A stretch of DNA of 20,195 bases from Candidatus Neomicrothrix sp. UBA4542 (lineage in GTDB: Bacteria; Actinomycetota; Acidimicrobiia; Acidimicrobiales; Poriferisodalaceae). The position numbers and the translations under genes are program-made. Each line of letters begins with the position of its first letter. Within the stretch, counting starts at the first letter, position 1. Under the pieces are notes generated by a model. It saw only the letters and a list, made by a program, of their open reading frames with translations, was not told where the DNA came from and made no database searches. Location of the stretch: contig DGLO01000103.1 in the NCBI GenBank assembly GCA_002388005.1, positions 40,206 to 60,400 of the forward strand, in the 5' to 3' direction. Shown one piece after another: positions 15,480 through 20,195 of the stretch.

Positions 15480-15502
15480 ACGTATTAGTCCTGCTAGTCC
15501 GG

Positions 15503-17374
15503 TTAGGGAGCTTCTATAGCGTCAAGTGCCGCTGCTTCAATTTCGGCAGTCGTAAACGGCACACCATTCATCTTGTTTACAGCCTTCACATCGAGGAGGT
15601 ATTTCGCCCGGACCAAGTTAACCAGTTGCCCATCGTTCATTTCCGGACAGATCACCCTCTCGAATTGACCTAGAACCTCGCCGAGATTCTTCGGTAACGG
15701 GTTCAGGTGCCTCAAATGCACATGGGCGACTTTGTGACCGGCCAGCTGAAGGCGGGCGACAGCGGCATCCATAGCCCCCCAGGTTGAGCCCCAGCCGAGC
15801 ATGCAGAAACTTGCGTCTGCGTCCCCGGCGATTTCTGCGTCGGGGACGTCTACCGCGTCAATTTTTGCAGCACGCAGATTCACCATTTTCTGGTGGTTGT
15901 CTGGGTCGTAACTGATGTTGCCCGTCTCATCTTCTTTTTCGATGCCGCCGATACGATGCATCAAATCTGGTGTTCCTGGGATCGCCCAGGGCCGAGCCAA
16001 GGTCTCTGGATCGCGAAGATATGGCAGAAAGATTCCTTCGCCGTCTTCGTTGGTCCCGTTGAATCCGGTATGGAAGTCCACCCCGATATCTGGGAGCGTG
16101 TCAACGTCGGGTAAGAGCCACGGTTCAGAACTGGTGGCAAGGTAGCCGTCACTGAGAAGCATCACTGGGGTTCTGTATCGAAGCGCAATACGGCACGCTT
16201 CGATTGCGGCGTCGAAACAGTCCGCTGGACTACGCGGTGCCACGATTGGCATCGGTGACTCAGAATGGCGGCCATACATTGCCATCATGAGGTCTGCCTG
16301 CTCGGGCTTCGTGGGTAGGCCCGTTGAGGGGCCCCCACGCTGGATGTCTATAACGACCATCGGTAGTTCAAGGCTCACGGCTAGGCCAAGTGCTTCACCT
16401 TTTAGGGCAATACCGGGACCCGACGTTGTCGTGAACGAAAGTGCCCCACCGAAAGCTGCACCGACAGCGGAGGCGGCCGCGGCTATTTCGTCTTCAGCTT
16501 GGAACGTACGCACCCCGAAATGTTTGAGCGCTGATAGATCGTGGAGGATGTCCGAGGCTGGCGTGATCGGATAGGAACCGAGAAAAATCGGCAGACGGGC
16601 CAGGTGGCCTGCCGCTACGCAACCCCATGCGAGGGCCGTATTCCCGGTCACGTTGGTGTATTCACCCGATGGTAAAGGGGCTGGCTTAATTTCGTAGTGA
16701 GACTCAAAGAGCTCAGCTGTCTCACCGAAGTTATATCCGGCTTGGAAAGCCGCCTCATTGGCTTGGATAACCTGATCTCGCCCACGGAATTTTGTATTAA
16801 TGAACTCGATGGTCGGCTCGACTGGTCGGGTGTACATCCAAGAGATCAGACCTAGGGCAAAGAAGTTCTTGGATCGCTCTGCGTCTCGGGGTTTTACTCC
16901 GTGCACCGCGACTGCGTCGCGGGTTATCTGGCTCATCGCAACGGGATATGACCGGTAGCCGTCCAGGGTGCCATCTTCAAGTGGATTGCTTTCGTAGCCC
17001 GCTTTTTCCAGGTTGCGTTCGTTGAAAGCATCCGAGTTGATGATTATCGACCCACCTTGAACAACGTTATGAAGTTGGGCCTTTAGCGCTGCCGGGTTCA
17101 TCGCTACCAAAACTGTTGGGGCGTCGCCCGGTGTGGTGATGGCAAAATCGGATATCCGAACTTGGAACGCTGACACGCCCGCGAGGGTTCCTTGAGGGGC
17201 TCGAATTTCTGCTGGGAACTCGGGCAACGTAGCAAGATCGTTACCTAAAGCAGCCGAAATGCTGGTGAACTGGTCGCCGGTTAACTGCATGCCATCACCG
17301 GAGTCACCAGCGAATCGGATTACGACTTCACCGAGTTCCTGAAGCGGCAGCTCACGCGGTGCGGTATCAGTCAC
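15503..17374 (-). CDS. korA: 2-oxoacid:ferredoxin oxidoreductase, fused gamma-alpha subunit
   Basis: 623 aa from a GTG at 17374 with GGGAGGG a few bases upstream. The gamma domain comes first (about 1-200: VIRFAGDSGDGMQLTGDQF, LPEFPAEIRAPQGTLAGVS), followed by the alpha/pyrimidine domain (from about 250: GSYPITPASDILHDL, FQAEDEIAAAASAVGAAFGG, TTTSGPGIALKGEALGLA, DIQRGGPSTGLPTKPEQADL). This fusion is the KorA form found in actinobacteria, including M. tuberculosis. With KorB it supplies an oxygen-tolerant, CoA- and ferredoxin-dependent 2-oxoglutarate oxidation step in the TCA cycle. In mycobacteria korAB lies elsewhere in the genome, so its place in this block is a lineage feature. Confidence 0.94.
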   Translation of the reverse strand: MTDTAPRELPLQELGEVVIRFAGDSGDGMQLTGDQFTSISAALGNDLATLPEFPAEIRAPQGTLAGVSAFQVRISDFAITTPGDAPTVLVAMNPAALKAQLHNVVQGGSIIINSDAFNERNLEKAGYESNPLEDGTLDGYRSYPVAMSQITRDAVAVHGVKPRDAERSKNFFALGLISWMYTRPVEPTIEFINTKFRGRDQVIQANEAAFQAGYNFGETAELFESHYEIKPAPLPSGEYTNVTGNTALAWGCVAAGHLARLPIFLGSYPITPASDILHDLSALKHFGVRTFQAEDEIAAAASAVGAAFGGALSFTTTSGPGIALKGEALGLAVSLELPMVVIDIQRGGPSTGLPTKPEQADLMMAMYGRHSESPMPIVAPRSPADCFDAAIEACRIALRYRTPVMLLSDGYLATSSEPWLLPDVDTLPDIGVDFHTGFNGTNEDGEGIFLPYLRDPETLARPWAIPGTPDLMHRIGGIEKEDETGNISYDPDNHQKMVNLRAAKIDAVDVPDAEIAGDADASFCMLGWGSTWGAMDAAVARLQLAGHKVAHVHLRHLNPLPKNLGEVLGQFERVICPEMNDGQLVNLVRAKYLLDVKAVNKMNGVPFTTAEIEAAALDAIEAP

Positions 17375-17412
17375 GGACCCTCCCGGGGGATGGTGGTTGT
17401 CCGAACTCGAAC

Positions 17413-17440
17413 CTTATACGTGCAGCGAGTCAAATACTCG
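17413..17440 (-). promoter_or_regulatory. Candidate korA promoter and overlapping inverted repeat
   Basis: A TATAAG hexamer (minus strand, 17418-17413) lies 38 nt upstream of the korA GTG and matches the -10 consensus at five of six positions. Just upstream is the inverted repeat CGAGT-N5-ACTCG (17426-17440), which would overlap the spacer and -35 area, a place where a repressor could bind. The -35 itself is poor. The gap to the aldolase stop is 95 nt, enough for a separate promoter. Confidence 0.3.
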
Positions 17441-17469
17441 ATTAATTGGGTTGAGTTCATGAAGATCAA

Positions 17470-18528
17470 TTAGGCGACCGTAATGGACTCGTCGAGGTAG
17501 ACGTCCTGTATCGCGTTTAGAAGTGCAATGCCCTCGTCCATCGGTCGTTGAAATGCCTTACGACCTGAGATCAGTCCCAATCCACCGGCACGCTTGTTCA
17601 CCACCGCGGTCATCACTGCTTCGGCGACGTCGGTAGTGCCCGAGCTAGCGCCGCCGCTGTTGATCAAACCGACTCTGCCCATATAGCAGTTCACTACCTG
17701 CCAGCGACAGAGGTCAATTGGGTGATCAGTGGTCAACTTGTCGTACACGTCCGGATGGGTTTTCCCAAATCCTGGAACCGTGTTGAATGCCCCGTTGTTC
17801 TCGGGGAGTTTTTGCTTAATGATGTCTGCTTCGATCGTCACTCCAATGTGATTGGCTTGACCGGTCGCGTCCGCAGCCACGTGATTGTCTTGGTCCTCTG
17901 TATTGATCGAGCTGTTACGCAGATAGCACCACAGCACGGTGAACATTCCTAGTTGGTGTGCTTTTTCAAATGCCTCAGCTGTCTCTTGGATCTGGCGTCC
18001 GCTTTCGTCACTGCCGAAATAGATGGTGGCACCGACTCCGGCGGCGCCCAGATCGTAGGCCTGCTCAACGGAGCCAAACATGATCTGGTCGTAGGTAGCT
18101 GGATAGGTCAATAATTCGTTGTGGTTGAGTTTCACGATGAATGGGATGCGATGAGCGTATTTTCGACTCACCGATCCGAGAACGCCGAAGGTAGTAGCGA
18201 CAGCGTTGCAGCCACCTTCGATGGCTAGCTCAACGATATTTGCCGGGTCGAAGTAACTGGGATTGGGAGCAAACGAGGCGGCCGCAGAGTGCTCAATGCC
18301 CTGGTCCACGGGAAGGATTGACACATGACCAGAGTTCGCCAACCGACCACTGCTGAACAGCGACTGCATATTCCTCATGACCTGGGGCGACCGATCGGTG
18401 CTCGAAAGGACCTCGGTCACGAAGTCAGGTCCAGGGAGAGTGAGTAAATCTTGAGAAATGGTCTCGCATTTGTGCTCAAGCAGGTAGCTGGCCTGATTTC
18501 CGAGTAGACCTTCGATGTCGACGCTCAC
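17470..18528 (-). CDS. fbaB: Class I fructose-bisphosphate aldolase (DhnA/FbaB type)
   Basis: 352 aa from a GTG at 18528 with a strong AAGGAG seven bases upstream. It cleaves fructose 1,6-bisphosphate to dihydroxyacetone phosphate and glyceraldehyde 3-phosphate through a Schiff-base lysine. Family features include HVSILPVDQGIEHS (68-81), FIVKLNHNELL (130-140), AAGVGATIYFGS and EADIIKQKLP (233-242). The Schiff-base lysine is probably K238, by position relative to the E. coli FbaB site. The C-terminal phosphate-binding loops appear as LINSGGASSG and GGLGLISGRKAFQRP. Length matches the long bacterial DhnA-type aldolases. It precedes korA and is preceded by a 129-nt gap. The alternative is a related transaldolase-like DhnA enzyme, but the full-length match favours aldolase. 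Confidence 0.92.
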   Translation of the reverse strand: MSVDIEGLLGNQASYLLEHKCETISQDLLTLPGPDFVTEVLSSTDRSPQVMRNMQSLFSSGRLANSGHVSILPVDQGIEHSAAASFAPNPSYFDPANIVELAIEGGCNAVATTFGVLGSVSRKYAHRIPFIVKLNHNELLTYPATYDQIMFGSVEQAYDLGAAGVGATIYFGSDESGRQIQETAEAFEKAHQLGMFTVLWCYLRNSSINTEDQDNHVAADATGQANHIGVTIEADIIKQKLPENNGAFNTVPGFGKTHPDVYDKLTTDHPIDLCRWQVVNCYMGRVGLINSGGASSGTTDVAEAVMTAVVNKRAGGLGLISGRKAFQRPMDEGIALLNAIQDVYLDESITVA

Positions 18529-18657
18529 GCCACGACTCCTTAGGTGTCTGATGGGTGGGTAGAAATGCTGCCCAGTGGGGCCAATCCGATCGTAGTCGGC
18601 CTATCTAAAGAAAAGGTTGAGGTAATTTGGCCGAGCGTCGCTTTCCGTTCTCAGAAC
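18529..18657. other. Intergenic gap between the TPR gene and the aldolase
   Basis: This 129-nt gap contains the aldolase ribosome binding site at its left end and a perfect short palindrome GTTCT-C-AGAAC (18647-18657) directly after the TPR stop. No T tract follows the palindrome and no convincing -35/-10 pair was found. A promoter for the aldolase-korAB genes could be here but is not visible by eye. Confidence 0.4.
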
Positions 18658-19680
18658 TTACGACAGCGATGCAAGTCTGTCTTCCACATCCGCGTAACCA
18701 GCCTCTATTTTCTGGATTCGTTCGAATCCGCGGCGAGCACGCTGATAGTCACCAGCTTTCTCATATAGGTCAGACAACGCGTACCAGAGTCGTAGGTGGT
18801 AGTCACGGGCTCTCTTTGGTCGGATTGGCCCCTGTTCAAGAAGACGTATCCCACCAGCTAGATCTCCTGTATCTGCAAGGGTCCCGGCCATAACGATTCG
18901 TCCCTCTGTGATGATCGCTGCTTCGGGGCCGGCGAGACGCAGCTCGTCCCAAAGTCGACGGACTTCTTCGGAGTTACCGAGCGCCCGATAACAGTCGGCC
19001 ATAACAGGGAGTTGATCGATCGATCCGGTCATATCGGTGAAGGTTTGTAATCGCGCTACAGCCTGATTCCAGCGTCCGAGACGATAAAGGGTAAGTCCGT
19101 AGAGTTCATGTAGGTCGGGTACTTGCGGGTGCTTCTTGATTAATGGTCGCAGTATGTCGTCGACTGCGCCGAATCGATCTGACAAGAACTGTTGTCCGGC
19201 CTCTCGAAGTTGTTTTAGTAGTCGCTCTCGATCGCGCTTCGATAGGTGTCTCGTGTGAGCAGCATCCAACTCAGGGAGTGGCATCTGGGGTGGTCGGCGC
19301 CGAGATCGTGGTTTAGAGGAGTGATCGCCAACTCGTTCCCACCGATCGTGATCCTTGCGCGTCGGGGGCGGCAACTCCTCGGCCGCGGGTCGCGGGGCGC
19401 CGGTGTCGATACTGGCGTTGTGCGCGCCCCGACGCGCGACACCACCCCACTTTGAACCACGCGCGTTGCTTCCGAAGTGCCTTTCAGGTTTCTCGACCCC
19501 GGGTCCGCGGTTCTCCTTAGGTGAATTGGTACGGCGGCTAGAAGATCCGGTACGCGAGTCGCGTCGGCCATCACCTCTAGAGGGTTTTCGAGCCGTGTTT
19601 CGATCTTTTCGCTGAGGTCCGCCCGAGCGCTTCTGGTCTCCTCGACCGCTGTTCTTACGGCGCCCAGTTCGGTCATTCAC
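18658..19680 (-). CDS. TPR-repeat protein with basic disordered N-terminus (Rv1691 position)
   Basis: 340 aa from the GTG at 19680. A longer reading from 19794 would enter the rRNA terminator region and is rejected. Residues 1-135 are rich in Arg, Gly, Ser, Lys and Pro with almost no hydrophobics, so probably disordered and able to bind nucleic acid. Residues about 145-340 form tetratricopeptide-type helical pairs, for example LHELYGLTLYRLGRWNQAVARLQ (190-212), MADCYRALGNSEEVRRLWDEL and LWYALSDLYEKAGDYQRARRGFERI (298-322). M. tuberculosis has a TPR protein, Rv1691, in the same relative position before the HAD phosphatase. Its function is not known to me. The only ribosome binding signal is a weak GGA before the GTG. 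Confidence 0.8.
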   Translation of the reverse strand: MNDRTGRRKNSGRGDQKRSGGPQRKDRNTARKPSRGDGRRDSRTGSSSRRTNSPKENRGPGVEKPERHFGSNARGSKWGGVARRGAHNASIDTGAPRPAAEELPPPTRKDHDRWERVGDHSSKPRSRRRPPQMPLPELDAAHTRHLSKRDRERLLKQLREAGQQFLSDRFGAVDDILRPLIKKHPQVPDLHELYGLTLYRLGRWNQAVARLQTFTDMTGSIDQLPVMADCYRALGNSEEVRRLWDELRLAGPEAAIITEGRIVMAGTLADTGDLAGGIRLLEQGPIRPKRARDYHLRLWYALSDLYEKAGDYQRARRGFERIQKIEAGYADVEDRLASLS

Positions 19681-19756
19681 ATCGGTCCATGCTAGGGGCG
19701 TAAGGGACCTAATCCGGTCGCTAAGGGGCCGATTACCTTGCCAGCAAAATTTGGAA

Positions 19757-19809
19757 GGCCCCGCTGCTCCGACGGATCCAAAATTTCGGTCCATCGGGCG
19801 AACGGGGCC
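19757..19809 (-). terminator. Candidate rRNA operon terminator hairpin
   Basis: Just downstream of 5S rRNA on the minus strand, GGCCCCG (19809-19803) pairs with CGGGGCC (19763-19757). The enclosed 39 nt contain a further imperfect inverted repeat (CCGAtGGAcC paired with GGaTCCgTCGG around an AT-rich loop). The sequence after the stem is TTCCAAATTTTG, only mildly T-rich. It is well placed for ending the rRNA transcript, though the long loop and weak tail leave room for read-through into the TPR gene. Confidence 0.5.
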
Positions 19810-19821
19810 CCCTCAGAGAAA

Positions 19822-19938
<117 letters not shown>

Positions 19939-20098
19939 AATATGTTGCGCTCAACTCGAAGCGAGAGAGCACGTTCTTGCGTCGACTCGGCGATGCCGGA
20001 ACCGACATGTGCGAGGGACCGACAGCCCCTGAGCACTCCATAGCGATGCACGATCCCCCTGTTCGGGGTGCGTCTTGTTTTCTCGAAACTGAGTATCG
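19939..20098 (-). other. 23S-5S internal transcribed spacer
   Basis: About 160 nt separate the rRNA genes. On the minus strand it carries a CCCC-GAACA-GGGG hairpin inside GCACCCCGAACAGGGG and a short GTTTCGAGAAAAC stem, both plausible rRNA processing structures. No tRNA gene is present. Reading frames that cross this stretch are considered spurious. Confidence 0.7.
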
Positions 20099-20195
20099 AG
20101 CCCAAGCCCTCGGCCGATTAGTACCGGTCTGCTGAACACGTTGCCGCGCTTACACATCCGGCCTATCAACGTGGTGTTCTGCCACGGGCCTTACC
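20099..20195 (-). rRNA. rrl: 23S ribosomal RNA, 3' end (partial)
   Basis: The minus strand reads GGCAGAACACCACGTTGATA, then GGCCGGATGTGTAAGCGCGG, then CAGACCGGTACTAATCGGCC and GAGGGCTTGGG, the conserved 3' end of bacterial 23S rRNA. The gene continues beyond the right edge. The exact 3' end is estimated to within a few bases. Confidence 0.96.

Overview
The window looks like a chromosomal core region of an actinobacterium, most likely a deep-branching or marine Acidimicrobiia-type lineage of moderate GC content. The assignment rests on gene content and order, not on a database search. From the right edge leftward, nearly everything lies on the minus strand. The order TPR protein, HAD phosphatase, tlyA, NAD kinase, recN, steA (Rv1697-like), steB/mctB (Rv1698-like), pyrG, Nudix ADP-ribose pyrophosphatase, xerD, scpA, scpB is the same as the Mycobacterium tuberculosis block Rv1691-Rv1710. 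Lineage-specific genes are inserted at several points.

Layout, right to left. 20195-19822 holds the 3' end of a 23S rRNA gene, a spacer and a complete 5S rRNA, followed by a candidate terminator hairpin. 19680-18658 is a TPR protein with a long basic, probably disordered N-terminus. 18528-14466 is a central-carbon insert: class I (DhnA-type) fructose-bisphosphate aldolase and the two subunits of a 2-oxoacid:ferredoxin oxidoreductase (korA, korB). 14460-13678 is a HAD IIA phosphatase that has no ATG, GTG or TTG start in a usable position. 13575-6500 is a tightly packed run: tlyA, nadK, recN, steA, steB, a family 2 glycosyltransferase and a divergent MraY/WecA-like membrane protein. Most junctions in this run overlap by 1-4 nt or are separated by a few nt. 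6381-3231 holds pyrG, Nudix and xerD. 3220-2047 holds a small HD-domain protein and an unrecognised membrane protein. trpS (1030-2028) is the only plus-strand gene. It is convergent with the unknown gene and divergent from scpA, which is followed by the start of probable scpB at the left edge.

How the genes fit together: recN, xerD, scpA and scpB serve chromosome repair, dimer resolution and segregation. tlyA and the rRNA genes serve the ribosome. nadK and pyrG supply NADP and CTP. korAB and the aldolase belong to central carbon metabolism. The most interesting part is steB-steA together with a GT2 and an MraY/WecA-like enzyme, a set that looks like an envelope glycan or lipid-carrier pathway tied to cell separation. 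No mobile elements, CRISPR arrays or tRNAs were seen, and no stretch over 300 bases lacks a gene or RNA.
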